A stretch of DNA of 32,838 nucleotides from positions 1-32,838 of IMG/VR virus record IMGVR_UViG_3300043446_001863; one strand, 5' to 3'. A program made the translations under genes and the position numbers. The notes under the pieces were generated by a model. That model did no database searches and was not told the origin of the DNA. It saw only the letters and a list, made by a program, of their open reading frames with translations. This DNA comes from a virus. This document shows, piece by piece, positions 15,874 to 22,761 of this stretch. Within the stretch, counting starts at the first letter, position 1; each line of letters starts with the position of its first letter.

Positions 15874-16443
15874 TTAACACTTAATTATTTTGTGTGTAAC
15901 TTTGCCTTTTATGCTAATCAACCCTGACGCCTGCAAAGGTATTGTCATAGGCGCATCCGATACCCCTGCTATCGTTATGTCATCGCCATCAATCTCGATC
16001 TTTAGCAGTGCTTCTTTTCCACCGATGCCGGCTAGGTAGAGTCCATTACCGATGGCGGTGTCATCCTTGTCGATCACGATGAAGTCAGCGCCTCCACTCA
16101 TACGCCTCATATCTGGCGTTGCTTCAATCAGATCGTCGTGCATGGGTATGCCTAGCATGGCGCGCTTGGCGTCTTTCTCAGGGCTTCCTGATAGGGCTGC
16201 TGCCCTTTCGGAGATGGCGCTCACCGGTACATTCAAGTACTTGGCGAACTTCAATGCGATCTCGATGTTCAGAGGGATACGCCCATTCAAATACTGGCTC
16301 ACTGCTGACTGATTTGCGAAGCCAAACTCCTTGCTTGCATCAGCCTGAGTCAACCCCATCGCTGCACTCTTCTTATCCCAGATTTCACGGAGCTTCTCCG
16401 TCTCTTTCAACTCGACCGTGGTAAACGCCCTGCGCTTGTTCAT
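15874..16443 (-). CDS. CI-like phage repressor (XRE HTH, S24-like C terminus)
   Basis: A 189-residue protein. The N-terminal XRE-type helix-turn-helix spans about residues 18-75 (GLTQADASKEFGF, NQSAVSQYLNGR, IALKFAKYLNV). The C-terminal part (about 115-189) looks like the beta-rich LexA/CI domain (GADFIVIDKDDT, GNGLYLAGIGG, ISIKGKV). I do not see the serine motif (SMxP) or a clear catalytic lysine of cleavable repressors, so induction may not go through RecA-stimulated self-cleavage. It has a good ribosome site (AGGAG). It is transcribed in the same direction as the early left operon, away from the replication operon, and keeps lysogeny by inference. Confidence 0.85.
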   Translation of the reverse strand: MNKRRAFTTVELKETEKLREIWDKKSAAMGLTQADASKEFGFANQSAVSQYLNGRIPLNIEIALKFAKYLNVPVSAISERAAALSGSPEKDAKRAMLGIPMHDDLIEATPDMRRMSGGADFIVIDKDDTAIGNGLYLAGIGGKEALLKIEIDGDDITIAGVSDAPMTIPLQASGLISIKGKVTHKIIKC

Positions 16444-16476
16444 GGTATCTCCTAGTAAAAATCAAACAGTTACGCA

Positions 16477-16505
16477 TTGATTAGCAGTATTAGCTGTGCT
16501 AAAGT
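16477..16505 (+). promoter_or_regulatory. rightward early promoter overlapped by an operator
   Basis: TTGATT (16477-16482), 17-nt spacer, TAAAGT (16500-16505) read toward the replication genes. An inverted repeat TTAGCA-N10-TGCTAA (16481-16502) covers the spacer and both box edges, as expected for a repressor-controlled promoter. The -10 match is moderate. Confidence 0.55.
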
Positions 16506-16536
16506 ATCTCTCGGTCTTTAACTACATGGAGAGGTA

Positions 16537-16582
16537 TTGCTAATGAATGTTTCGCTTTGCAAACCAAAGTATACATTAGCAA
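16537..16582. repeat. inverted repeat TTGCTAATG ... CATTAGCAA
   Basis: TTGCTAATG (16537-16545) and its perfect reverse complement CATTAGCAA (16574-16582) contain the same TGCTAA/TTAGCA half-sites as the operator at 16481-16502. They are probable further repressor or Cro-type binding sites. Confidence 0.55.
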
Positions 16583-16797
16583 AGATTTGTGTCAAGAGTA
16601 GCAGTGCTATTGCGCACAGATGTTTTGTGTGTATAATTTTCCCGAAGGGAAATAAAAGAGGTACCCATAGGTTGGGTACACAGGGGTTCAGAGGTTCCCC
16701 AAGAAATTTTCATAAAGAAAATTTAAGAGGTTCACATAGCATAGGTACCCATAGCATGGGTACACATAGTGCAACCCAAGTCTGGGAGGCTCTATGA
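16543..16797 (+). CDS. possible small repeat protein ORF over the iteron region
   Basis: An 84-residue frame (MNVSLCKPKYTLAKICVK...) with GGAGAGG 8 nt before the ATG and a stop that overlaps the primase start as ATGA. Its second half is a repeated G-(T/S)-H-S-(I/M) pattern produced by the 15-bp DNA repeats, because 15 is a multiple of three. It also contains a strong promoter and AT-rich palindromes. It may be a real leader gene that couples translation to the primase, or an accidental open frame over a replication origin. It holds the position of a cro gene but shows no HTH. Confidence 0.35.
   Translation: MNVSLCKPKYTLAKICVKSSSAIAHRCFVCIIFPKGNKRGTHRLGTQGFRGSPRNFHKENLRGSHSIGTHSMGTHSATQVWEAL
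16610..16637 (+). promoter_or_regulatory. second rightward promoter upstream of the iterons
   Basis: TTGCGC (16610-16615), 16-nt spacer, perfect TATAAT (16632-16637). Transcription from here would run through the iteron array into the primase-helicase gene and could help open an origin. Confidence 0.6.
16660..16773 (+). repeat. 15-bp iteron array, candidate replication origin
   Basis: Units of about 15 bp based on GGTACCCATAGCATG: two tandem at 16660-16674 and 16675-16689, a partial one at 16693, then three tandem at 16729-16743, 16744-16758 and 16759-16773. Between the groups is an AT-rich palindrome (AAATTTTC...GAAAATTT, 16695-16715 region). Two units also form hairpins (GTACCCA/TGGGTAC at 16661-16679; GTACCCAT/ATGGGTAC at 16745-16763). 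Iterons flanking an AT-rich segment directly before a primase-helicase gene match the layout of iteron-based phage origins such as that of P4. Origin function is inferred. Confidence 0.6.
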
Positions 16798-18512
16798 GAA
16801 GTTTCCACGACTATGGCATCGACCTAGAGGGCAAGTCCGGCTCCGAGGTCAAGGTCACTTGCCCCAAGTGTTCCCATCTACGCCGCAAGAAATCCTACCC
16901 ATGCCTCAATGTCAACACCGAAAAAGGCGTATGGCATTGCTGGCATTGCGGATGGAGTGGCGGTCTTGTTCAGGGCGAATACAACGCTCCGACCGTCTCC
17001 CACAAGAAGCTGTTCTTCAAGCCTGAGCATCGCCCCGGTGCGCTCACTGATTCGGCACTCAAGTTCTTTGAGGATCGTGGCATCACCATCGAGGTGCTGG
17101 CTCGTAACCGCATCGCCATCGAGCGGGTGTGGATGCCTCAGCTTGAAGACGAAGCCAACTGCGTGGCGTTCCCCTACCTGCGTGGCGGTGAGGTTGTCAA
17201 TGTCAAGTATCGAGACAACAACAAGAACTTCCGACAAATCTCTGGCGCAGAGAAGATCCTCTACAAGTACGACGACATCGATGACGAATGCACCATCATC
17301 TGCGAAGGCGAGATGGATGCGCTGGCGCTCGAGGTTGCCGGCTTCAAGAACGCAGTGTCTGTACCTGATGGCGCACCCGCACCCACAGCCAAGACGATGG
17401 ACACCAAGTTCAGCTTCCTTGAGGACGAGCGCCTCGACAAGGTGAAGCGATTCATCTTGGCGGTCGACAACGATGAGCCGGGGCGCAAGCTCGAAGAAGA
17501 ACTCTCACGCCGTCTTGGTCGTGAGCGTTGCGCCAAGGTCACATGGGTGCAGGGTTGCAAAGACGCCAACGATGTACTGATCCGCATGGGCGCAGATGTC
17601 CTGCGTGAATGCATTGATTCGGCGCAGAGTTACCCAGTCGAAGGCGTTGTCTCTGTGTTCGACATCGAAGATGACTTGCAGAACCTGCTTGACAATGGCT
17701 TGCCACAAGGTGAGCCAACAGGTTGGCAGTCAGTCGACAAACTCTACACCCCTGCCGCTGGTCAATGGACATTGGTCACCGGTATCCCATCGATGGGTAA
17801 GAGCGAGTGGCTCGATGCATTGGCGATCAACATCGCCGAGTCAGCAGGATGGGTGTTCGGTGTCTGCTCACCGGAGAACCAGCCCATCACATGGCACACC
17901 GCCAAGCTGTTGGAGAAGCGCATGTCCAAGCGCATCAAGGCTGGCGCTGTCACTGAGCGTGAGTTCACCGAAGCCAAGCACTGGTTGGCGCATCACTTCC
18001 ACTTCATCCTGCCGGAGCAACCAACTCTGGAGAATGTGCTGGATAAGGCGAAGGTTCTTGTGCGCCGTCATGGTCTCAAGGGTTTGATCATTGACCCATA
18101 CAACGAGCTTGATCACACACGCCGCAAGGAAGGTATCAGCGAGACAGAGTATGTCTCCTCGTTCCTCACTCAGCTACGCACATTCGCACGTCAGCAGTCA
18201 GTTCACATCTGGTTGGTTGCTCACCCAGCCAAGCTGTTCAAGGACAAGGACGGCACATACCCAGTGCCAGATGGCTACACCGTCTCTGGCTCTGCCCACT
18301 TCTACAACAAGGCAGACAACATCATCGCTGTCCATCGAGATACAACCAACCCCAACGCTTCAACTGAAGTCCATGTTCAGAAGATTCGTAGCCGTTGGCT
18401 TGGCAACCGTGGCATTGCAAACCTCAAGTGGCGTCCCGACTGTGGTCGCTTCTGGGATTACGCAGATACGGTTGCGGCATTCGAGCCATACCGAGGCAGA
18501 CAAGACGACTGA
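16794..18512 (+). CDS. T7 gp4-like primase-helicase
   Basis: A 572-residue bifunctional replication protein. The N-terminal zinc ribbon has C23, C26, C49 and C52 (CPKC, CWHC). The TOPRIM primase domain shows CEGEMDALA (E171 to D175) and AVDNDEPG (D225, D227). The C-terminal RecA-like helicase has Walker A GIPSMGKS (330-337), Walker B LIIDPYNE (D434) and WLVAHPAK, as in DnaB and Twinkle helicases. It would unwind DNA and lay primers at the fork. It is the first well-supported gene of the right early operon and follows the candidate iteron origin, to which it might bind. Complete length and all key motifs are present. Confidence 0.95.
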   Translation: MRSFHDYGIDLEGKSGSEVKVTCPKCSHLRRKKSYPCLNVNTEKGVWHCWHCGWSGGLVQGEYNAPTVSHKKLFFKPEHRPGALTDSALKFFEDRGITIEVLARNRIAIERVWMPQLEDEANCVAFPYLRGGEVVNVKYRDNNKNFRQISGAEKILYKYDDIDDECTIICEGEMDALALEVAGFKNAVSVPDGAPAPTAKTMDTKFSFLEDERLDKVKRFILAVDNDEPGRKLEEELSRRLGRERCAKVTWVQGCKDANDVLIRMGADVLRECIDSAQSYPVEGVVSVFDIEDDLQNLLDNGLPQGEPTGWQSVDKLYTPAAGQWTLVTGIPSMGKSEWLDALAINIAESAGWVFGVCSPENQPITWHTAKLLEKRMSKRIKAGAVTEREFTEAKHWLAHHFHFILPEQPTLENVLDKAKVLVRRHGLKGLIIDPYNELDHTRRKEGISETEYVSSFLTQLRTFARQQSVHIWLVAHPAKLFKDKDGTYPVPDGYTVSGSAHFYNKADNIIAVHRDTTNPNASTEVHVQKIRSRWLGNRGIANLKWRPDCGRFWDYADTVAAFEPYRGRQDD

Positions 18513-18526
18513 GAAAGGACAGACAG

Positions 18527-18784
18527 ATGTTGACAGCCCCACAAGTAGAAGCATTCCTCCGCAAGTTCGAGCCACTACAGCATGTGCTTGTTGAGGAGCA
18601 GAGCCAAATGATTTACGCACCTTGGTTGGTGCGCTTGCATGGCAATGTCTCTTTGCATGGTGAGATCCATGCGTTCGAGACTGACCTTGATCTTCGTGAG
18701 TTCGGCAGCGCAGAAGACCTGCTGTTGCTGGCTAATCAGTTGATGAAGAGCTTTGAGCAAGCCAGCCGGAGAACGCATGTTTGA
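18527..18784 (+). CDS. hypothetical protein
   Basis: An 85-residue acidic protein (MLTAPQVEAFLRKFEPLQHV...). The ATG at 18527 follows GAAAGGACAG and lies 14 nt after the primase stop, which makes it preferable to the longer open frame. A beta-rich middle (WLVRLHGNVSLHGEIHAFETD) precedes a C-terminal helix. No family recognised. The next gene overlaps its end by 8 nt. Confidence 0.72.
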   Translation: MLTAPQVEAFLRKFEPLQHVLVEEQSQMIYAPWLVRLHGNVSLHGEIHAFETDLDLREFGSAEDLLLLANQLMKSFEQASRRTHV

Positions 18785-19076
18785 TGAAACAGTACGCAGT
18801 CGAAGACTGTTGAACATGGCGAAGGATCAACCATGCGTAGCGTGTAACGCACATGATGGAACGATAGTCGCAGCACACAGCAACTTGCTTGAGCATGGCA
18901 AGGGCGCGGGACACAAGGCTCATGACTGCATGAGCGCGTGGCTGTGCCATCGCTGTCATTCCGAGTATGACCAAGGCAAGACCATGAGCAAGGATCAAAA
19001 GAGAGAGTTCATCTTGACCATGATTTGTAGAACAAATATCCGGCTGTGGCAGTTGGGAATGATTGGATGTAAATGA
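18777..19076 (+). CDS. HNH-like zinc nuclease (DUF1364-like)
   Basis: A 99-residue protein with C20-x2-C23, H34 (VAAHSNLLEHGKG), D50 and C57-x2-C60-H61 (CHRCHSEYD). The order and the GKGAGHKAHD segment resemble the DUF1364 branch of HNH nucleases found in recombination regions of lambdoid phages. It would nick or cut DNA, perhaps at recombination intermediates. The start is ATG at 18777, six bases after CCGGAG. It overlaps both neighbours by 4 to 8 nt. Confidence 0.75.
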   Translation: MFDETVRSRRLLNMAKDQPCVACNAHDGTIVAAHSNLLEHGKGAGHKAHDCMSAWLCHRCHSEYDQGKTMSKDQKREFILTMICRTNIRLWQLGMIGCK

Positions 19077-19561
19077 CGAGACTTGTTGTGCAGCTTACAC
19101 AAGCTGAAGTCGATATGTGTGTAGTGCTTGCGGCTCAACGCAATATGGTTGCAAGAGGTAGCAATGTTGTTGATAGACAGATTGGTAAGCAGTCTGCTTT
19201 GAAAACAGATTACATCGGAATGGTTGGGGAGTTTGCTTTCTGCAAATACTTCAATGTGTTCCCTGATTTGGCGGCATCTCCTCGATCTGGCTCATGCGAC
19301 TGCGTATACAAGGGTGTTCGCATTGACATCAAGTCAACAGACTTGGAGACAGGTAGGTTGCTTGCGACCACCAAAGAGAACATAGATGTTGATCGTTATG
19401 TCTTGGCGATTGTCATTGGCAACACAGTCACCTTCCCGGGGTGGATCGATAAAGAAGATCTGATTCGTGAAGAGAACTTAATCGATCTTGGTCACGGCAA
19501 AGGATACGCCATAAGACAGAGTCAGCTTAATCAATTCAAAGGAGTGGCGAATGGAGATTGA
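19073..19561 (+). CDS. PD-(D/E)XK-type endonuclease
   Basis: A 162-residue protein with a compact nuclease core: GMVGEFAFCKYF (E53), SGSCDCVYKG (D76) and RIDIKST (D85, K87), the E...D...DxK order of the PD-(D/E)XK fold. The later region (WIDKEDLI) is beta-rich. It starts with an ATGA overlap on the HNH gene. Its place between an HNH protein and RusA suggests DNA processing during replication or recombination. Whether it acts on junctions, flaps or host DNA cannot be told. Confidence 0.72.
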   Translation: MTRLVVQLTQAEVDMCVVLAAQRNMVARGSNVVDRQIGKQSALKTDYIGMVGEFAFCKYFNVFPDLAASPRSGSCDCVYKGVRIDIKSTDLETGRLLATTKENIDVDRYVLAIVIGNTVTFPGWIDKEDLIREENLIDLGHGKGYAIRQSQLNQFKGVANGD

Positions 19562-19883
19562 ACAACTGTTAAACAACTACCGCAAATTGGGTGTGCCGTA
19601 TGGTCAAGCAAAAGCCAAGCGCACCTACCTTGAGGAGTACAAGAAGAGCCTGCTCTCGTTGCTGATGAAGGCGGCGGCAAAGGAAGGACACAACAGCGTC
19701 TCTGCTCAAGAGCGTGAGGCTGCTGCCAATCAACAGTACATCGACTTCTTGAAGGCGCTTGAGATCGCCGTTGAAGAGGAAGAGAAGCTGCGTTTTGAAA
19801 TCAAGAGAACCGAGATGGAGATTGAGGTATGGAGAACGGAACAAGCCAACGAGCGGATGGAACGTCGAGCGTACGGAGCTTAG
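19551..19883 (+). CDS. coiled-coil protein, unknown
   Basis: A 110-residue, highly charged, almost fully helical protein (MEIEQLLNNYRKLGVPYGQA...) with a long heptad-like C-terminal helix rich in Glu and Arg. It overlaps the nuclease gene by 11 nt. Short coiled-coil proteins like this are frequent next to RusA genes in phages, but no function is known to me. Confidence 0.72.
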   Translation: MEIEQLLNNYRKLGVPYGQAKAKRTYLEEYKKSLLSLLMKAAAKEGHNSVSAQEREAAANQQYIDFLKALEIAVEEEEKLRFEIKRTEMEIEVWRTEQANERMERRAYGA

Positions 19884-20023
19884 GTTGTGAAGGATGCAGG
19901 TACTACTATGAAAAACACACAAGCGAACACGCCGTCCAGCATCGCTGTAAGCTCTACCGAGCGGCTGCTACCCAGCGGTGCTACGACTACCGCCCAAGGC
20001 GGGTACGACCTGAGGAAGATTGA
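19829..20023 (+). CDS. small zinc-binding-like protein overlapping two genes
   Basis: A 64-residue frame containing GCEGCRYYYEK...HRCKLY...QRCYDYRPR, a CxxC...C...C pattern with conserved aromatic and arginine spacing that I recognise from small phage proteins of unknown role. The pattern is the reason for calling it, because it lies across the end of the coiled-coil gene and the start of the RusA gene in a third frame. ATG at 19829 is the only plausible start; the ribosome site (GGAGATTGAGG) is acceptable. Confidence 0.55.
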   Translation: MENGTSQRADGTSSVRSLGCEGCRYYYEKHTSEHAVQHRCKLYRAAATQRCYDYRPRRVRPEED

Positions 20024-20426
20024 GTTCCGCATACCGGGCAAGGTCATAGGAAAAGGCAGACCACACTTCGTTAAGAAGACTGGCGTTGCCATTACCCCTC
20101 AACAAACTCGTGGCTATGAAAGCCTGATCCGTGATGTTGCCCTGCCCTTGATGGGAGGTCACTCCCCTTGGGAAGGATGCGTCAGGGTCTGCATCTCTGC
20201 CAAGTACAAGATCCCAAAGAGCTGGTCGAAGAAAGATCGCCAGCTTGCAATCGACGGCAAGGTTCCACCAAAGAAACCTGATGTCGACAATGTGGTGAAG
20301 ATTGTTTTGGATGCGCTGAACCGAGTGGTGTATCTCGATGACACACAGGTCACGCAATGCACTGTGCGAAAGATGTGGGATGAGGATGAAGACTCACTGC
20401 ATGTTTACATGGAGGAGCTTGAGTAA
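19908..20426 (+). CDS. rusA: RusA-family Holliday junction resolvase
   Basis: About 172 residues. The RusA signature is clear: KPDVDNVVKIVLDALN followed by VYLDDTQVT, with the acidic residues that bind metal at the junction, and GKVIGKGRPHF near the front. It resolves Holliday junctions formed during phage recombination. The exact start is uncertain: ATG at 19908 adds a Ser/Thr-rich leader of about 35 residues that overlaps the small cysteine protein, and a GTG at 19887 is also in frame. The RusA domain itself begins near 20010. The stop overlaps the next start (TAATG). Confidence 0.9.
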   Translation: MKNTQANTPSSIAVSSTERLLPSGATTTAQGGYDLRKIEFRIPGKVIGKGRPHFVKKTGVAITPQQTRGYESLIRDVALPLMGGHSPWEGCVRVCISAKYKIPKSWSKKDRQLAIDGKVPPKKPDVDNVVKIVLDALNRVVYLDDTQVTQCTVRKMWDEDEDSLHVYMEELE

Positions 20427-20914
20427 TGTTCTCATCACCAGAAGCGGCGTTGCGCTTTGCGTTTCGCATGAGAGAGAAGTCAATCGTCAGCACTCCGTCT
20501 GGGGTATTCATGTCCAAGGACAAAGTCAAAAGCCCGAACGCCATGAAGCTGACGGCGTATGACTTCCATGCACAGGCTGGCATGATCTTTGGTCGCATAG
20601 ACAGGATGCCTCAGGATCAGCAGGTCTGGGTCTATCTGAACTACGGCAACGGCAAAGAGCGCCGGGAGTGTGCGAAGGTAATGGCGTGTAAATTACGAGG
20701 CAACGCCGATGCGGTTAAGTTCGGGATGACTGACGGCGATGTATCGAAAGCGCTGTTATCAAAGAGCGTCAGGCAATGCGCCAAAGAGACAGGTCTTACC
20801 AACTATAAATCGTGGAAGATTCGTGGATCTTTGTATGCGGACATGGAGCCGCTGATGATGCGGACGCTGGAGGAGTTGTGGGATTGGCTAAATGCTGGAC
20901 AGGTTAAAAGCTGA
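20426..20914 (+). CDS. hypothetical protein at the end of the right early operon
   Basis: A 162-residue basic protein (MFSSPEAALRFAFRMREKSI...). It has a helical region (KLTAYDFHAQAGMIFGRIDR) and a C-terminal part, SVRQCAKETGLTNYKSWKIR, that could be a helix-turn-helix. Its place as the last gene after RusA is where lambdoid phages carry a late regulator, but no known antiterminator motif was found, so a regulatory role is only a guess. It starts on the RusA stop codon. Confidence 0.7.
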   Translation: MFSSPEAALRFAFRMREKSIVSTPSGVFMSKDKVKSPNAMKLTAYDFHAQAGMIFGRIDRMPQDQQVWVYLNYGNGKERRECAKVMACKLRGNADAVKFGMTDGDVSKALLSKSVRQCAKETGLTNYKSWKIRGSLYADMEPLMMRTLEELWDWLNAGQVKS

Positions 20915-20974
20915 TCCCTACAATCGGGCTGCGCCCACCGGCGTATGCTCTTAACCTCTCCTTTCGTTGAGCAT

Positions 20975-21003
20975 GGGGGAACTTGCTGGACCCGGGTTCC
21001 CCC
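20975..21003. terminator. hairpin after the right early operon
   Basis: GGGGGAAC (20975-20982) pairs with GTTCCCCC (20996-21003) around a 13-nt loop. It lies 60 nt beyond the last + gene. No clear U-tract follows on either strand, so termination efficiency is uncertain. Confidence 0.5.
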
Positions 21004-21020
21004 GCCTATTTCATTCTGGT

Positions 21021-21040
21021 CGTGTAAATAACGAGTCGCG
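21021..21040 (-). repeat. 20-bp cassette element, copy 1 (no gene attached)
   Basis: CGTGTAAATAACGAGTCGCG on the + strand; the functional reading is probably the - strand. It is nearly identical to copies at 25154, 27136 and 27942, which sit just before start codons of - strand genes. Here the element is followed on the - strand only by ATG-AAA-TAG (21014-21006) and a hairpin, so it looks like an empty cassette or a short non-coding transcript. Confidence 0.7.
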
Positions 21041-21053
21041 CCCAGTGTTTTTT

Positions 21054-21093
21054 GTTGAAACACACGGGGGCTTCCGCCCCCTGTGTGTTCAAC
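21054..21093. terminator. long hairpin between convergent operons
   Basis: GTTGAAACACACGGGGGC pairs almost fully with GCCCCCTGTGTGTTCAAC around a TTCC loop. It lies between the convergent gene at 21110 (- strand) and copy 1 of the 20-bp element. No clear U-tract follows in either direction (a T run at 21047-21053 lies on the + strand before it). It probably ends the accessory - transcript. Confidence 0.6.
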
Positions 21094-21109
21094 TCAAGTT
21101 CATTCCGAA

Positions 21110-21337
21110 CTACTGCTTAGTTTTCTTGCCACTATAGGATCCAAGCCAGACTGTGCCAGCAACTTGAGGTTGATACCAGTTGATGTCGTACTCTGTGTCG
21201 TGCCTGCATGGAACAAGGAACAAGTTGTAGCTACGCCCCTCTTTGTCCATGCTGCGAAGCAGCTGACGCAGATCCACCTTGTCGTTGGTTACTCTCCATG
21301 TTGCTGCGCTTGCAGCAAAGAAGTGAAAGTCTTTCAT
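21110..21337 (-). CDS. hypothetical protein
   Basis: A 75-residue basic protein (MKDFHFFAASAATWRVTNDK...) with aromatic-rich beta stretches (YNLFLVPCRHDTEYDINWY). It has a strong ribosome site (GGGGGAAGCG) and overlaps the upstream gene as ATGA. It is the last gene of the accessory strand before the hairpins at 20975-21093. Not recognised. Confidence 0.7.
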   Translation of the reverse strand: MKDFHFFAASAATWRVTNDKVDLRQLLRSMDKEGRSYNLFLVPCRHDTEYDINWYQPQVAGTVWLGSYSGKKTKQ

Positions 21338-21528
21338 GTCGCTTCCCCCAGATCTTTTACTGAATCAATCCTGATAGTTTCAAGATCGGCTATCACTCGA
21401 TGGTCACATGTATCAAAGCCGCTCACCGTAACGAACCGACGCACTGCCTCGTATTCGTTCTCGGCTTCAACGACATAGTCGTACTCAACGATGCACTTCT
21501 CGTGCGTTGTTACAAGGTACTTCCTCAT
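21334..21528 (-). CDS. DpnD/PcfM-like small protein
   Basis: A 64-residue protein, MRKYLVTTHEKCIVEYDYVV, followed by EAENEYEAVRRFVTVSG. The pattern of two beta strands, then 'vEAenEyEA', resembles the small DpnD/PcfM-type fold; the gene at 26492 has the same layout. Function unknown. A good ribosome site (GGAG) precedes the ATG. Confidence 0.68.
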   Translation of the reverse strand: MRKYLVTTHEKCIVEYDYVVEAENEYEAVRRFVTVSGFDTCDHRVIADLETIRIDSVKDLGEAT

Positions 21529-21545
21529 ACTTACTCCAAAAGAAA

Positions 21546-21561
21546 GGGAGCCGAAGCTCCC
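21546..21561 (-). terminator. intrinsic terminator after the DUF932 gene
   Basis: On the - strand: GGGAGC-TTCG-GCTCCC followed by TTTCTTTT, a textbook stem with UUCG tetraloop and U-tract. It lies 5 nt after the stop of the DUF932 gene. Confidence 0.85.
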
Positions 21562-21565
21562 TGTG

Positions 21566-22747
21566 TTAGTGGATAACTTTCTCCATCAATCGACCGGCAA
21601 TCTTTTCCATATCGATGCGGTCATCGGTGTGCTTGATGTTGCGAGCGGTGGCGGTGATGCCATTCACAAAGTCCCAGATTGACTCTGGCTTTGTATCCTC
21701 TTCCTCAAGCACTCGGTTGATGATGGTCGTTGCCTGCTTGGCAGAGAACCCTTGCTTGCGCAGGAAGTTCTGGCGGTCATCGTCAGAGCGAGCGACGATA
21801 GTCTGCTTGGCTTGCTGAATAGATGACACGATGCCAAGCGTAGACTGGTTGGAGTATTCGATCAGCGCAGGCTGAACCTCTTGAATGAATCGAGTAGGCG
21901 CATGCTTGCTGTGACGAATGGACATGCTGTGCTTATCTGTCTGACCCCAGATGTTGCGGTTGGCGCACACGCCACGCAGCAGGAATGTGCTGATGCCAAG
22001 AGACTTGCTGCCTACCTCAGAGTTCCATGTGTAGAAGCCACGGAATACCAAGTCGGGGTCACCGTTCTTGAGTTTGCCGATCTCGATAGGATGGGTGTCG
22101 TCCACCAAGAACATGAAGACATCTCGGTCTGAGGCGTACAGTGTGGTGGTGTCTTTCGTTGGGTCAACGAAGGGGTTGTACATACTTGTAGACCAATCAA
22201 GCATGCCGGGGATTTTCCAGTTCGTATCGCCTGTGCCGTTACCAGCAATGCGGCGCACAGCATCAACCAATTCAATGTCTTTGACTCGACCATACTCAAC
22301 TCCTGTTGCGGCAAGCAACTGATCCTCGGTGTAATACATCTTGGCGTTCTCTGCTCGCAAGTTAGCCAAGCCCCATTGCAAGTTGATACCAGCCAAGGTG
22401 GATGGCAGCTTGCGCATGTAGCCGGCAGGTGCGCCAGCGAGCGTAGCCAACTGACCGAACGACCAGTGAGTAGGCTCAACCTCCATGCCGTGGAACTCAA
22501 GCGCCATCTTCTCGGAGTCTGACATGCTGGCTTTAACACGAATGTCCGTCACATCTACGATGGTCTGAACTGCTGGCTCGCTACGCTTGGAGACATGGTC
22601 GCGCAAGTCGTTGAGATTGAGGAAGCGCTGGTCATCTGGTCGGCTGAACCACTGGGAAGACACGCGACCATCGCGTGTCCCCTGTGTAGTGTCTACCTTG
22701 TACGCACTGGTAACTGCTTGTGATTCTGCTGTCATAACTGCATTCAT
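21566..22747 (-). CDS. DUF932 (phage/plasmid-like) protein
   Basis: A 393-residue protein matching the DUF932 family: SDRDVFMFLVDDTHPIEIG, then LVFRGFYTWNSEVGSKSLGI, FLLRGVCANRNIWG and SIRHSKHAPTRF. The family occurs in phages and conjugative plasmids and is of uncertain function, perhaps DNA-related or anti-restriction. Length and motifs are normal. The start has GGAGAAACC upstream. It is the largest gene of the accessory region, with terminators on both sides, so it may be expressed as its own unit. Confidence 0.88.
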   Translation of the reverse strand: MNAVMTAESQAVTSAYKVDTTQGTRDGRVSSQWFSRPDDQRFLNLNDLRDHVSKRSEPAVQTIVDVTDIRVKASMSDSEKMALEFHGMEVEPTHWSFGQLATLAGAPAGYMRKLPSTLAGINLQWGLANLRAENAKMYYTEDQLLAATGVEYGRVKDIELVDAVRRIAGNGTGDTNWKIPGMLDWSTSMYNPFVDPTKDTTTLYASDRDVFMFLVDDTHPIEIGKLKNGDPDLVFRGFYTWNSEVGSKSLGISTFLLRGVCANRNIWGQTDKHSMSIRHSKHAPTRFIQEVQPALIEYSNQSTLGIVSSIQQAKQTIVARSDDDRQNFLRKQGFSAKQATTIINRVLEEEDTKPESIWDFVNGITATARNIKHTDDRIDMEKIAGRLMEKVIH

Positions 22748-22761
22748 TTGGTTTCTCCTAA

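Noticed and set aside
16660-16773. CRISPR array
   Set aside because: The 15-bp repeats are tandem and imperfect, with no unique spacers of uniform length and no cas genes. Iterons fit better.
16878-17237. 119-codon - strand frame
   Set aside because: It lies inside the primase-helicase gene, whose zinc-ribbon and TOPRIM motifs are in the + frame.
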